64,000 nt of DNA. Source: Okapia johnstoni (lineage: Eukaryota > Chordata > Mammalia > Artiodactyla > Giraffidae). The translations under genes were made by a program, and so were the position numbers. Position 1 is the stretch's first letter; the number at the start of each line of letters is the position of its first letter. The DNA lies in contig CM044311.1 in assembly GCA_024291935.2 (NCBI GenBank), forward strand, positions 16,639,001 through 16,703,000, given 5' to 3'. Under the pieces are notes generated by a model. That model was not told the DNA's origin. It worked only from the letters and a program-made list of their open reading frames with translations, and made no database searches. This document shows, in pieces, positions 19,911-31,377 of the stretch.

Positions 19911-20316
19911 TTGTTGTTGTTCAGTCATCAAGTCGTGTCTGACTCTTTGTGACCCCATAGACTGCAGCATGCCAGGCTTCCCTTTCCCTCACCATCTCCC
20001 AGAGTTTGCCCATGTTCATGTGCATTGCATTGATGATACCGCCCAACTATCTCATCCTCTGTCACCCCCTTCTCTTCCTGCCTTCAATCTTTCCCAGCAT
20101 CAGTGTTTTTTCCCGTGAGTCAGCTCTCTGTACCAGGTAGCCAAAATATTGGAGCTTCAGCTTCAGCATCAGTGCTTCCAAAGAGTATTTAGGATTGATT
20201 TCCTTTAGGATTGACTGGTTTGATCTCCTTACAGTCCAACGCACTCTCAAGAGTCTTCTTTAGCACCACAGTTTAAAAATATCAATTCTTTGGTCCTCTG
20301 CCTTCTTTATTGTCAT
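19911..20316 (-). mobile_element. BovB LINE 3' end, minus strand
   Basis: It starts with the ttgttgttgttcag 3' tail (reverse of the aacaacaacaa tail) and runs into the RT C-terminal region; the minus-strand frame 20062-20250 reads [13 protein letters not shown] and [15 protein letters not shown]. 5'-truncated at about 400 bp. Confidence 0.92.
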
Positions 20317-23300
20317 ACAGAGTTTAAAATTTTGGAATCTGATTTTGGAAAATTGTTGAAAAAATTCTGGCTGGTGACAGATACTAGGAAAAGTTAATGA
20401 TAAAATTCTTACTAGTATAGGAAAATTTTATTCTTAGTGAAAGCAATCAATAGATTTTCATCTTTACACTACTGCAATTAGTATTTAAAAATAATGTGAT
20501 AACCGATGCCAATATATTGTTTGCTAAAGATCAAATGTAGAAATAAATATGTTTTTTCTTTCATCTACCATTCAGGGAACTGTTAAAGATACAGAGGACC
20601 TTGATAAATCTCTTGTGTCACTTTATCATTTGATTATGTGTTACAACTCCACCCCCCCCTACCCCCAACACACACACTCCTAACCAGGGTTTAGTGTCTT
20701 AACACAATACAAAGTGTCCTTCTTTCAAAGGTCTTTAACAAGTTCCAGTGTTGATAATTTCAACAAAAGGGAACATTTGGATGAATAATTCTGTGATAAG
20801 GGGTACTAGACACTCAGAGGTACTATCTTTGCCCAGGTAGAGAAATGATTTGAATGCTTACCTCTGCTAGAGTATATCACCGTGTTCCTAAACTGGTCAA
20901 ATCCCAGATGATCAGTAAGTTTTCCACTGCGTGGAGAACACTGACTGGATAATGACTCAGATTTTATTCCAGTCGTAAGTTCCTGTCATTTAAAATAAGT
21001 CTGTGGTGTCTAGGGTTATGAGATCAAATTGTGTTTCTTTGTCACTGGAAATCCCCACTTCAAATCTAAGAACAGGCCATTCAAAAGCTCTCACTGGGGC
21101 AACACACTTAGTAGAAAAGCATGACTTCATTTTGGCATGGGGTTGTCTTCAAATCAGGTCAGTGATTTAGACGTGAATGAGTGAATTGTTCATGGGCATT
21201 GGATCAAATTAGACTTTCATTTATTTTTAGGGATTCATTAGACCAATTATGAGAACCACAAAATGATGTCTTATGACTGAGAAGTGCAAATTATAAGAAC
21301 AGTAATATTCATTGTTAAGTGTGAGATGAAAATTTCTGTGTAGCTTACTCATTAAAACCTGTTTCCTTTTTTAGAAATGCCTTTTATATAATGAAGATTG
21401 CAGGTAAAAGGCACTGTACCAAAGCATAATTACTGAGTGTACAATATGTTGGTAAACCTAAATTGTTTATAAAATAAATTCAGGTCAGAATTTGTACAGG
21501 AAATGGAAAAAAAAACCACAAAAACAAGTTTCTCTTTTATTATCGTGTTCTCAATTGTGGAAATGTACTAATTGAGGTTCACATATGTAGAAACAGAAAC
21601 TAAAATTATTATGTACTTGGTACTTTGTTGCCCACATTTAAGCCATTCAGGTAAAAATATGTAATACATACCCTAGGCTAGGAAACGGGGCATAGGCTTT
21701 GTAGTCTGACTCATTTATGTCTAATTCTAGTGTTGTTTAACTTTCGGCATCTCTCTTGGATTCCTCAACTTCAATATACTCACTGTAAAATAGGGACAAT
21801 TGTCTTTATTTTTTAAGAATAAAAAGTCAATCAAGTGAAAAAAATATGTCTCTTATATACTTGGCATCTAATTGATTCTACATAAATAATAGCTAATTTA
21901 ATCTAACATCACATAATAAATCACATAACAGTAAATGGAAAATATTAACATTAAATTTATACTTTTCTTTACAAACCCTTAGAAATATTAGAAAACAAGG
22001 ATACATTATTTATACAACTACTTTTCATTTGTTATGGTTAACCATTTTCTAATCATTTAAATCTCTCTTTCAACAAATAGAAAAGTGTGTATAAGAATTT
22101 CTAAAAACTATTGGCATTGAAAAAAGTCTTCTCTAGACTTTATATTCTGTTGTAATCAAAACTTCCAGTTAAAGAGAAAACATCAATCCTCTACCAGACT
22201 GAAAAACAACTTACTAATATATTCATAGCCCACACAGAAGGATTTGAGGCTTAGAGACTTTTTTTTTTTAAGTTTGAATTAGCAACTTAAGTTTCTTCAT
22301 GTTTATCACAGCCAAATTACTGAGGAAACTAGAAAAAGAAACTTCTGAATAGCACTAGTCTCCCTTAGCTAAACGTCAGATTATGAGATATCTTGAGGCT
22401 TGTCTATAAGCAAACAATTTAATAAAGAGCAGTTTATGTAATAATATATTTTATTTGGTGGTTTCAGTGAAAATGCCTGTACAGACAGCTCTTACAGTAC
22501 AATTATATTGTATATGCTTGACTTCAGGAGTTCTCTTGCAATCTGAATACTGTGTTTGTAAAGCGAATGTTTTATATTGAAGAAACAAAACTAGGCAGCA
22601 TTTACGTGAATTGGAAGCAAATGTCACTGTATAAAGTAAACTTGTCAAGTGAGATTGTCTACAAATAGAGTTCTAGGTTCTAGTTCTTTTAATTGTGAGA
22701 CCTGTTTCAGATTAGTACTATTATCTATATAAAAATTGATGATATGATATAGGCTTTAAAATCAGGTTAACCTGATCTCAAATTAAGGGTCCAAATAATT
22801 CAATTGCGGTAGCTTCCATTTCCTGAAACTGAATAAACTTTTGGTTTTGTCGAGGATGATGATGATTGATAATGATCTTGATAGAATTGTTAGGTAGACA
22901 GGTAGCAGATTGAAAAACAACAGAGACTGAACACCTTTTACAGGCTGTTGGATGACTGACTACTCAACTTCCTTTTTCTTAGTTTATGAGTGATTTGATT
23001 ATAACTGTCACTCAGATTTCCAAGGCCTTTACAACTAACAAAAAGCTGTGGTTTCCATTGATCGGACCCTTGGGTAGGCCTACAAAAATGGAAAATTGTT
23101 TTAAAAAAGCCTGCATCAATAGCCAAGACAGTAATCAGAAAGCACGTTTGCATGTAGATTTCTCAACTGAATTAGCTTGACAAGAATGTACCAAAAACCA
23201 AGTTACATTCTAATGAGGTATTTTTTACAGGAATAGAATAATACTTCAAATAAAGTAGACTCAGTGTCTGCTTAGGACCTTGTCTAATAACCTGTAGAAA

Positions 23301-23720
23301 AATAAGGCAGAATGGGAAAGACTCAGAGATCAAATCACCCTACACTCTGTAGAACAGAAAGCACTGAAGGGGCAGACACTGCCTTTTTGAAAACAAAAGC
23401 CTAAGATGCCAAAGTGTAACAGAAGTTTGAATTCCAGATAAACAATCAGAAAACTAAGACAGAGGGCAGAATGCTCTAGAAAGAAGAGGGTATTAGCTCG
23501 GAAAACAAGGCCACACACAGAAAATAACTTCCTTCACAAATGTCGATTGGCACTTGAGAAAAGAAAGTGTGGACTGAAGTGTTCAGGCCTCTACTAAAAA
23601 AGGAACTCAGACCCAAGCTGTAAGATTGAGGTCAAGGACAAATTAGAAAAAAAAAAAAATCCATTGTCTTTTACGTCTTTGGTGATTAGAGAGGATGACA
23701 TACTTTCTATCCTTTAGGCA
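20317..23720. other. 3.4 kb of mostly unique sequence
   Basis: Only a diverged MIR (21686-21800) and short T/A or C runs (e.g. about 20650-20665, 22261-22270, 23648-23660) are recognisable. No coding frame is supported. It is the longest SINE-free stretch of the window. Confidence 0.5.
21686..21800 (-). mobile_element. MIR SINE, degraded
   Basis: Plus strand ggctttgtagtctgactc ... ctctcttggattcctcaact ... ctgtaaaatagggac follows the reverse complement of the MIR core and head. Divergence is high. Confidence 0.6.
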
Positions 23721-23916
23721 AAATGTCAGCCAACTATTTTTGTAGAGGTCCAGATAATAAATATTTTAGGCTTTGTGAGCCATACTGTTTTTATCACAAT
23801 AGGAGTTTGGTAAATGAACATTCTTGGCTGTATTCCAGTAGATTTTTTTTTTTTTTAACAAAAACAAGAAGTTGAGCCAGATCTTACTAGTGGGACACAG
23901 TTTGCAACCCTGGATT
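23721..23916. mobile_element. Non-autonomous DNA transposon (MER-type)
   Basis: The left end gtcagccaactatttttgta, the aataaatattttaggctttg block and the right end cacagtttgcaaccctgg are inverted-repeat-like and match a common mammalian hAT-type MER element whose exact name I am not sure of. A 14-T run sits inside. Confidence 0.6.
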
Positions 23917-24059
23917 TAAGTGCTAGAACAAAAATATTACCTGTCATGTGACAACTTTGTGCTATTCTGTGTTAGTTAGACTAATGTGGTCAGCAGAATT
24001 CTTTTGGAATCATGCTGGAATTTGGAATCAGACTGAGTGAGTGGCAAGAGTAGCGAGTT

Positions 24060-24300
24060 ATCAGCCCATATTTCTTCTCTAACCTCATCTCTTACTGCTC
24101 AGTTCCTTGGTTGCTCTAACTGGCCATGCAAGACTTCTTGTTGCTTAAATATCCAGGGAAGCTATAATTTCAGTCTCTTTGATCTTGCTGCTGCCTTTAT
24201 TCAAAATATTCTTCTCCTAGTTACCTCCCCTCAAATGTTTGTTCAGATATGCCTATATTTGTCAAGGGTGTGTCTGGAAACAGATTTCATCTCAGATGTT
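24060..24300 (-). mobile_element. L2-like ancient repeat
   Basis: Blocks ctctaacctcatctcttact, ttggttgctctaactggcc, ttctcctagttacctcccct, tcaaatgtttgttcag and atttcatctcagatgttc match, in the opposite orientation, the repeat family seen at 3105-3870. The 109-codon frame that covers it (24037-24366) is fortuitous. Confidence 0.55.
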
Positions 24301-24639
24301 CAAATGAGGAGAACTTGGTTAACTCACGTAGTTGTGGGAAAGATTAAAGGAACAGGCAAAAAGTGACATGCAGGATCTGACAAGAGCAGAAAGGGAGGGT
24401 CAAGGGAGGAATCTCAGTCCTCTGAACTAAAAGAACAATGAAAGAGTCCCAGTACTTGAATGAGAATTAAGAGGAGAAGACACTGGTCTTCATCCCATTG
24501 ATTTCCTTGACTGTGGGAAAGAAAAACCATGTAGATAAACACAGAGAATTGGGTAGAAAATGTGGGACTTGTTACCTGTATCCTTCAGAGACACCCACTG
24601 ATAGCAGACCCTGAACACCTGGGAGAAGAGGATGACTGG
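24301..24639. other. Intergenic sequence, nothing recognised
   Basis: Between the L2-like repeat and the ERVL-like remnant. The left part of the ERV remnant may extend into it, but I cannot show this. Confidence 0.4.
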
Positions 24640-25130
24640 TGTCCTGTCAGTCAGCCTGTCTTTTAAGCCAGCTGTACATATGTACAATAGGCTTATGGTG
24701 GGGGTAGCCATTGTGGCTACTGACAAACGCAATAGTGTGGGCTCCTTCTCACAAAGGCCGATAGAGCTCCTACTGCTGCAAAATACCCATTCTGTCATCA
24801 TCAGAGACTCACACCAGGGCCTCAATACGATACTCCTTTGAGGAAGTCAACCGACCACTTGGCTACACTTTGGTTAATTTGGATTCTTTCATAAAAGGTC
24901 AGCAGTTGGTCCTGAGCAGGACTCAGGTAAGAGTTTGTTCGTGTTCCCAGTGTGTAGGATAGTACCACTACTTGAGCATTCGAAGGTATTCTGATATGCA
25001 GCTCTGTATTACGTACCTCAGGCAAGGAGCCTATTTTATGGTGAAAGAGATGCAACAATGGGCACAAAGCCATTGCATACTAAATGCAGCATCCTCCAAA
25101 AAGAGGTTGCTTGAGAAAGTTTTGTAATAG
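24640..25130 (+). pseudogene. ERVL-like pol remnant, degraded
   Basis: Nucleotide text around 24700-24860 (gtagccattgtggctac; cacaaaggccgatagagctc; actcacaccagggcctcaat) and around 25040-25070 (gagatgcaacaatgggcac) resembles the RNase H/integrase portion of class III (ERVL) endogenous retroviruses. All frames are broken by stops and shifts, with no intact domain. The remnant is very old and non-functional. It is the only pol-like retroviral sequence I see; the assignment rests on nucleotide resemblance alone. Confidence 0.5.
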
Positions 25131-25613
25131 TTTTTTTTTTTTTTTTAATGGTACCAATGAACCTTTTTCCAGGGCAGAAACAGAGACACAGATGTAGAGA
25201 ACAGACCTGTGGACACAGGGTTGGGAGGGAAGCATGATGGGATGAATAGGGAGACTGAGATTGACATATATGCACTACCATGTGTAAAATAGATAGCTAG
25301 TGGGAACCATTGAATAGTGCAGGGAGCTTAGCTCAGTGCTCTGCATTTGAGGCAGGAGGTAGATGACCATCCCCTCACCCCAGGGTAAAGCAAATCGAGA
25401 TTTATTCCCTGTGGACTGAAACTCCAAGACAAAAATAGCAGGACAATTAAGGGAGGAAGCTAGGCCCTGCCCAGACCACCTTCTCATCCTTGAAGTCCTC
25501 CCCAACACACATGCCCAGCAAGTCTCCTTGGATATAAAAGAGGAGTGATGCTAACTAATGCCAGGCTACTCATAAGCCTTTGCGGAGAATCCTTCATGAC
25601 GAAGAGATGAGAT

Positions 25614-25828
25614 GGTCTTCCCTAGTGGCTCAGACAGTAAAGAATATGCCTGCAGTGCAGAACACCCAGATTTGATCCCTGGGTCAGAAAAATCCCCTGG
25701 GGAAGGGGATAGCTATCCACTCCAGTATTTTTGCCTGGAGAATTGCATGGACAGAGGAATCTGGTGGGTTATAGTCCAGGGGTCCCAAAGAGTCGGACAC
25801 AACTGAGCAGCATTCTCTTTCACTTCAC
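25614..25828 (+). mobile_element. Bov-tA SINE
   Basis: Complete copy (ggtcttccctagtggctcag to gacacaactgagcagc), inserted inside the candidate LTR. Confidence 0.93.
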
Positions 25829-26108
25829 AAGAGAGGAGCATGCACACAGGGGAGGATCCTGAGATATACCGAATATGGACTATGAACCAGGCAAATTAAA
25901 ATGATTGCTGTCAAAGGAAACCCAGAAGAAATGTCCCACATAAGTGATTTACACTGCCACGATGGTGTGACTCAGGGTCTCTCCCTCTGAGTCTGCCCAT
26001 GTGTCTATCCACACACACTGTTCTTTTTCCTCTTAACAAATTATTTGCCTTACTACTTTCCATCTTTGTGGAAATTCTTTCTGCAAAGATGAAAGGTCAG
26101 TGCCTGTA

Positions 26109-26185
26109 TCACTGATCGCTGGCCTAGTGGTTAGGATTTGGTGTTCTCACCACTTGGACCCAGCCTCGATCTCTGGCTGGAAACC
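26109..26185 (+). pseudogene. tRNA-Glu(CTC)-like sequence
   Basis: It matches tRNA-Glu over its whole length. The A box tggcctagtgg (26120-26130) fits the consensus fully, and the anticodon arm ggtgttCTCaccac keeps CTC with pairing flanks. The B box at 26163-26173 (gcctcgatctc) has about three changes, and the acceptor stem is disrupted. It is not a functional tRNA gene. It is part of the surrounding candidate LTR or a tRNA-derived SINE head. Confidence 0.7.
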
Positions 26186-26395
26186 CAAGTTTCACTCCAA
26201 GCTGTTGCAGGCCAAGGTTGCCCAAGATCATGGTGACCTAGATAGGTGGGACAGGGGGGTGAGAGGGAGGTCTAAGAAGGAGGGGATATGTGAGCTGACT
26301 CACTTTGTTGTACAGCAGAAACTAACACAACATTGTAAAGCAACTATACCTCATTAAAAAATAAAAATAAAAGTAAATATCTAGAAAAAAAAGGG

Positions 26396-26783
26396 GAAGC
26401 TAAGCACAATCTTGACAATAATATTCATACAGTTGGGATTCTGTCCTTTGAGATGCAGAATGTAACTTCTTGACTCAATGGTCATTTAACCAATAAGATA
26501 CACCACAGAGGCTAGGAACCAAAGGCTAAAAGCAGAAGTCTCCTTATCTTCTTTACTCCTAGAGTCCAGTGCTTACTTTCTTAGAGCTGGCCAAGGGCCA
26601 GTCCTGTAAACAAGCATTTTAGGGTAATGTGAATGATTTGAAATGATTGAATTAATTCTTTCTTACATAGTTATTTAGAAATATGGAGGAAAATATCAGA
26701 TTAATACAAAAAAAAATCAGAAAATGCTAAAGTGTTTGTTTCTATGTGGAAATATAGGGAGATGTAAAAAGGTTGAGCTTTAA
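26396..26783. other. Intergenic sequence, nothing recognised
   Basis: AT-rich, with no repeat or gene signature that I can support. Confidence 0.45.
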
Positions 26784-26918
26784 AGGAAGACACCCTGGAG
26801 GAGAAAATGGCAACTCACTCCCTTATTCTTGCCTGGAGAATCCCCATGGGCAGAGGAGCCTGGTGGGCTACCGTCCATAGGGTCTCAGAGTTGGACACGA
26901 CTGAAGCAACTTAGCACA
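26784..26918 (+). mobile_element. Bov-tA SINE, 5'-truncated
   Basis: Starts at the ccctggaggagaaaatggc box and ends gactgaagcaacttagcac. Flanks ggttgagc and agttgagc look like a short, degraded target duplication. Confidence 0.9.
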
Positions 26919-27047
26919 GAAGTTGAGCATGGTATTCCTGGTTTGAGTAATAACTTATAAGCGGCAAGGCCAGAAGGTATTGTGGTTTAAGCCATATAGA
27001 AAACAGTTATATGCTTCTTAAATGTATATTCTAAAATAAGCTATTAT

Positions 27048-27608
27048 ATTTTCAGTTCATTTCAGTTCAGTCGCTCAGTCGTGTCCGACTCTCTGCGACC
27101 CCGTGAACCGCAGCACGCCAGGCCTCCCTGTCCGTCAACAACTCCCTGAGTCCACCCAAACCCATGTCCATCGAGTTGATGATGCCATCCAGCCACCTCA
27201 TCCTCTGTCGTCCCCTTCTCCTCCTGCCCTCAATCTTTCCCAGCATCAGGGTTTTTTCCAATGAAAAGTGATGGGACCAGATGCCATGATCTTAGCTTTG
27301 TGAATGTTGAGCTTTAATTCAACTTTTTCATTCTCCACTCTCACTTTCATCAAGAGACTCTTTATTTCTTCTTCACTTTCTGCCGTAAGTGGTGTCATCT
27401 GCATATCTGAGGTTATTGATATTTTTCCCGGCAATATTGATTCCAGTTTGTGCTTCATCCAGCCCAGTGTTTCTCATGATGTACTCTGCATATAAGTTAA
27501 ATAAGCAGGGTGACAATATACAGCCTTAACGTACTCCTTTTCCTATTTGGAACCAGTCTGTTGTTCCATGTCCAGTTCTAACTGTTCCTTCCTGACCTGC
27601 ATACAGGT
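27048..27608 (-). mobile_element. BovB LINE, minus strand, internally deleted
   Basis: The 3' tail (ttcagttcagtcgctcagtc) is followed by C-terminal text (minus frame 27067-27261: [16 protein letters not shown]). The text then jumps at about 27262 to the RT region around the YADD motif. About 400 bp of BovB is missing at the jump. 5' end at cctgcatacagg. Confidence 0.92.
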
Positions 27609-27812
27609 TATTTTATATAGACTTAAACGAGATTGATAACTTTAAAATGACTTTTTTAAGGTAGTTAAACTGAAATTAAGAAATAGAATTTTTCATAGTA
27701 AATTATTTCATTGTGTTTAACCCACTGGCAATTTTCCAGATATTTTCTAAGCTCTTCCTTTGTTCCACTTTCATATATGGAAAATATACTGTGCTTTGGG
27801 ACATCATAATCA
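27609..27812. other. Spacer between head-to-head BovB copies
   Basis: About 200 bp of AT-rich sequence lies between the 5' ends of the minus-strand and plus-strand BovB copies. No element is recognised. Confidence 0.5.
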
Positions 27813-28288
27813 GTTCCAGAAAAACATCTACTTCTGCTTTATTGACTATGCCAAAGCCTTTGACTGTGTGAATCACAATAAACTGGAAAATTCTGAAAGA
27901 GATGGGAATACCAGACCACCTGACCTGCCTCCTGAGAAATCTGTATGCAGGTCAAGAAGCAACAGTTAGAACTGGACATGGAACAACACACTGGTTCCAA
28001 ATAGGAAAAGGAGTACATCAAGGCTGTATATTGTCACCCTGCTTATTTAACTTATATACAGAGTACATCATGAGAAACGCTGGGCTAGAGGAAGCACAAG
28101 CTGGAATCAAGATTGCCAGGAGAAATATCAATAAGCTCAGATATGCAGATGGCACCACCCTTATGGGAGAAAGTGAAGAAGAACTAAAGAGTTTCTTGAT
28201 GAAAGTGAAAGAGGAGAGTGAAAAAGTTGACTTAAAGCTCAACATTCAGAAAACTAAAATCATGGCATCTGGTCCCATCACTTTATGA
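27813..28288 (+). pseudogene. BovB reverse transcriptase remnant, palm
   Basis: Motif A (FCFIDYAKAFDCVN) is read in one frame. A 2-base loss near 27883 then shifts the frame to 27902-28288, which reads HLTCLLRNLYAGQEATVRTG, GVHQGCILSPCLFNLY (motif B) and LRYADGTTLM. The catalytic motif is YADG instead of YADD, the second aspartate being lost. Broken beyond 28288 by further shifts. Confidence 0.9.
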
Positions 28289-28922
28289 AAAATAGATGGG
28301 GAAACAATAGAAACAGTGACAGACTTTATTTTTCTGGGCTCCAAAATCACTGCAGATGGTGACTGCAGTCATGAAATTAAGAGACGCTTATTCTTTGGAA
28401 TAAAAGTTATGACCAACATAGACAGCATATTAAACATCAGAGACTTTGCTTTGCCAACAAAAGTCCTCTGGTCAAAGCTATGGTTTTTCCAGTGGTCATG
28501 TATGGATGTGAGAGTTGGACTATAAATAAAGCTGAGTGCCAAAGAATTGATGTTTTTGAACTGTGGTGTTGGAGAAGACTCTTGAGAGTCCCTTGGGCTG
28601 CAAGGAGAACCAACCAGTCCATCCTAAAGGAAATAAGTCCCAAATATTCATTGGAAGCAGTGATGTAGAAGCTGAAACTCCAATATGCTGGCCACGTCAT
28701 GCGAAGAGTTGACTCGTTTGAAAAGACCCTGATGCTGGGAAAGTTTGAAGGCAGAAGGAGAAGGGGACGACAGAGAATGAGATTGCTGGATGGCGTCACC
28801 GTCTCTATGGACATGAGTTTGAGTAAACTCTGGGAACTGGGTTGGACAGGGAGGCCTGGCGTGCTGTGGTTCACGGGGTCTGAAAGAGTCGGACATGACT
28901 GAGCGACTGAACTGAACTGAAC
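27813..28922 (+). mobile_element. BovB LINE, RT region to 3' end
   Basis: About 1.1 kb, starting at the RT motif-A block and ending in the gactgaactgaactgaa tail, so the 3' end is complete and the 5' end truncated. It is in opposite orientation to 27048-27608. Confidence 0.94.
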
Positions 28923-29763
28923 AGAAGTTGACTCTAGATTAAGAGTGGTGAAATATCAAATTTGATGGTACTTATGGAAAAATAATGAAACAGACACTCA
29001 TCTTCACTGTTTACTTCCTTCTTATTGTTGTTGCTGTTGTTAGTTGCTAAGTTGTGCCTGACTCTTTGGTGATCCCATGGACTATAGCCTGCCAGACTCT
29101 TTTGTCCATGGGATTTCTCAGGCAAGAAAACTGGAGTGGGTTGCCATTTCCTTAGGGAATTAAATATGAACTGGTTTTCCGTGAAAATAATTTGTTTTAC
29201 TTTCTTGACAACATGTGAAAGGGAAATAAAGATATTAATAAAATGAGTTATCAAGTTAAAACATATATAAGCACAAAATCCACTTTATGAGAATATGAGC
29301 ACTGCCTTTTCAGTGTGAGAGCCTGAAATTTCAGAAATTATACCATTAAAAAGCTACTTGAAGCAAATATGGTGTGGTGTAGCCAAACCAAACAGCAACC
29401 CTTAAATAAAAACCAAGAACCTGTAGTTTGAGAGAAAGGAAATAATCTTGTTTCAGCTCCACAGAATGATATGTGGCCACTGTATATCATATCTAGGAGG
29501 TTTACATCTAATTACTCATATGCTTGTAAATCACTCCATGAGTGTTAAATCTCTGAAAGGAGACAATCATGAGAGTCAGATAATTCTAAAGTATCAGAGA
29601 ATTTAGAGGAAAGATGTGTTGAAAGAAAATCATCAGGAAATAAACTGTATGCAATTATTTATAGCTAAATTGGGTTATGAATATTGAAGAGTATTTCCTA
29701 AGATGCAAAGTTTAAGACTGAGTCTTGATTATAAATTAGACTTAAATCATATATAAGTATATG
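28923..29763. other. Intergenic, with one truncated SINE
   Basis: Apart from the Bov-tA piece at 29023-29155 nothing is recognised. Confidence 0.5.
29023..29155 (-). mobile_element. Bov-tA SINE, BovB-derived half
   Basis: ttgttgttgctgttgtt tail, then gctaagttgtgcctgactc through ggagtgggttgccatttcc. The tRNA-derived head is missing. Confidence 0.9.
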
Positions 29764-29969
29764 TGCTCGGTCATGTCCAACTGTTTGTGACCCCATGAAC
29801 TATAGCCCTCCAGGCTTCTCTGTCCATGGAATTTTCCAGGCAAAAATACTGGAGTGAGTTGCCATTTTCTTCTCCAGGTGTTCTTCCTGACCCAGGGATT
29901 GAACTCTTCTCTCTTGCATCTCCTCCACTGGCAGGTGGATTCTTTACCACTATGCCACCTGGGAAACCT
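29764..29969 (-). mobile_element. Bov-tA SINE
   Basis: Reverse copy from gctcggtcatgtccaac to tatgccacctgggaaacc. Confidence 0.92.
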
Positions 29970-31179
29970 ATGTATATGAAATCTCATTTTATCTTATAAA
30001 TAATACTTATTTGCAAGTCAATGAAAACATTTTCATTTCATAACAAATTTACTATAAAATGAAAGGGAACTGATATTAGTGAAAATGGTAAAGTGAGGAC
30101 ATCTGAAAATGATTTCCTTGGTAAAAACAACGAAAAAACTGGCAAAAATAATCAGAACCAACTTTTATAGAACTGTAGAAATGAATCAAATGCTTTCAGG
30201 AGTCTAGACAGGGTTTATTATTGTTATTTTTTAATTTATTAAGATTTAATTTGGGGGAGAAACAGTTAGATTTTTTTATGTTTTAACTTGCCTTATTCCC
30301 ATTCTCCTGTCTATTGTGCCATGGTAGCCCTAAAAACAAATAGCTCTCAATCACTGGCAACTAATGGTCTGGCAGCCGACAGTCTTATTCCCAGAGAATT
30401 ATCACTTTTTGACATGGTGAATACTCAGTGGAAGACCCAACCTACTCCTTTCTTTCTGTGACATAACTTGGGCCTTGTCCCATGTGTGAAGCCTTTTCCC
30501 CAGGACATTTGTTGAAAATATTAAGAGGCAATTTTATAATTTCATGGTAGCCAGAGATGGGAGATAACAGCAATAATAACAAAATAATAATAGACCGTCA
30601 TGACCTTTAAAAGAAAAAGTTATTGAATGAGATGTCCGTTGGGATTTTGAAAAGTCCTAACATGTTACTGGGAATCAAATAAAGTAAGCTCACTCACAGG
30701 TGTGTGGTGGTGCACATTCCAAGCACAGTGCCTGTGTTTAAGAAAGTTATGAGAAGGCTAGCTCTCACCGCTGGCTGACCTGGAGGCTCTGGGACAGCTG
30801 GAAGTGAAGGACAAGCCATTTTCAGCTGCCAGGCTAGGTATTGGAAGTGTGACTCAAAATGCACACAGAGCCTCTCAGCAAAGACTAGCAGAATGATTGG
30901 AACCAAGCACTTAATGAAATCTCTTTCCAGTTATTCACTGACCACTAATCTAACAGAGCAGAGACTTCAGTGTCCAAACACTGCAAAGAATAAAGCTTTT
31001 GGAGAATTGATTCAAGAAAGATACTACACAAACATTCTACAATAACAGCAAACTGCAAACCCATCAGACTCTAGGTCTTGGGAAAGATATAATTTTCAGG
31101 GTTGGGAAATTTTATTATTTAAAATGTTTTAACATTTTATTATTTAAATGAAACTAGCACATATAAGACATACAAAGAA
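29970..31179. other. Intergenic sequence, nothing recognised
   Basis: 1.2 kb with no repeat family I can name with confidence and no plausible exon. The right end grades into the old L1. Confidence 0.45.
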
Positions 31180-31377
31180 AGAAAGAAAGTATGGCCCATA
31201 AATAAGGGAAATAAAGCAATCATTAGAACTGTCCATGCGATACCTTAGATTTTGCTTATTGGACAAAGATTTAAAATTAGCTATAAAGAACTAAAATAAA
31301 CCATGCCTCAAAGAACTAAAAAAAATGAGGTTAATATCTCACCAAGAAACTACCAATACACAGACAGAACTTATTAA

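Larger units (their letters stand above)
25350..26236 (+). mobile_element. Candidate LTR with tRNA-Glu-like segment
   Basis: 887 bp (about 670 bp without its Bov-tA) splits an L1 3' UTR cleanly. Its order suits an LTR: tgaggcaggagg start, TATA-like gatataaaagagg at 25531-25543, then a U5-like part (ctctccctctgagtctgcc; tctgcaaagatgaaagg), then the tRNA-Glu-like stretch, ending in ca. A polyadenylation-like aacaaa stands where aataaa would be expected. The flanking duplication is too decayed to prove the ends. Confidence 0.5.
25146..26395 (+). mobile_element. Ruminant L1 3' UTR split by an insertion
   Basis: The first part (25146-25349: ggtaccaatgaacctttttcc, acagagacacagatgtagag, cactaccatgtgtaaaatag, gctcagtgctctg) and second part (26237-26395: gtgacctagataggtgg, gaaactaacacaacattgta, then an A-rich tail) are consecutive blocks of the L1 3' UTR. 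The sequence 25350-26236 was inserted between them. Confidence 0.82.

Noticed and set aside
24037..24366. 109-codon plus-strand frame as a coding exon
   Set aside because: It lies on an L2-like repeat, has no start context or splice signals I trust, and no domain.
24490..25073. Minus-strand frames of 111 and 83 codons as a split gene
   Set aside because: They run opposite to ERVL-like pol text and have no family resemblance.
25129..25146. T-run as the poly-A tail of a minus-strand retrocopy
   Set aside because: The adjacent sequence reads as plus-strand L1 3' UTR, and I see no minus-strand 3' end next to the run.
26109..26185. Functional tRNA-Glu gene
   Set aside because: The B box has about three changes, the acceptor stem does not pair, and there is no pol III terminator placed as expected.
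26109..26185. Retroviral primer-binding site for tRNA-Glu
   Set aside because: A primer-binding site is complementary to the tRNA 3' end and about 18 nt long; this sequence is sense and spans the whole tRNA.
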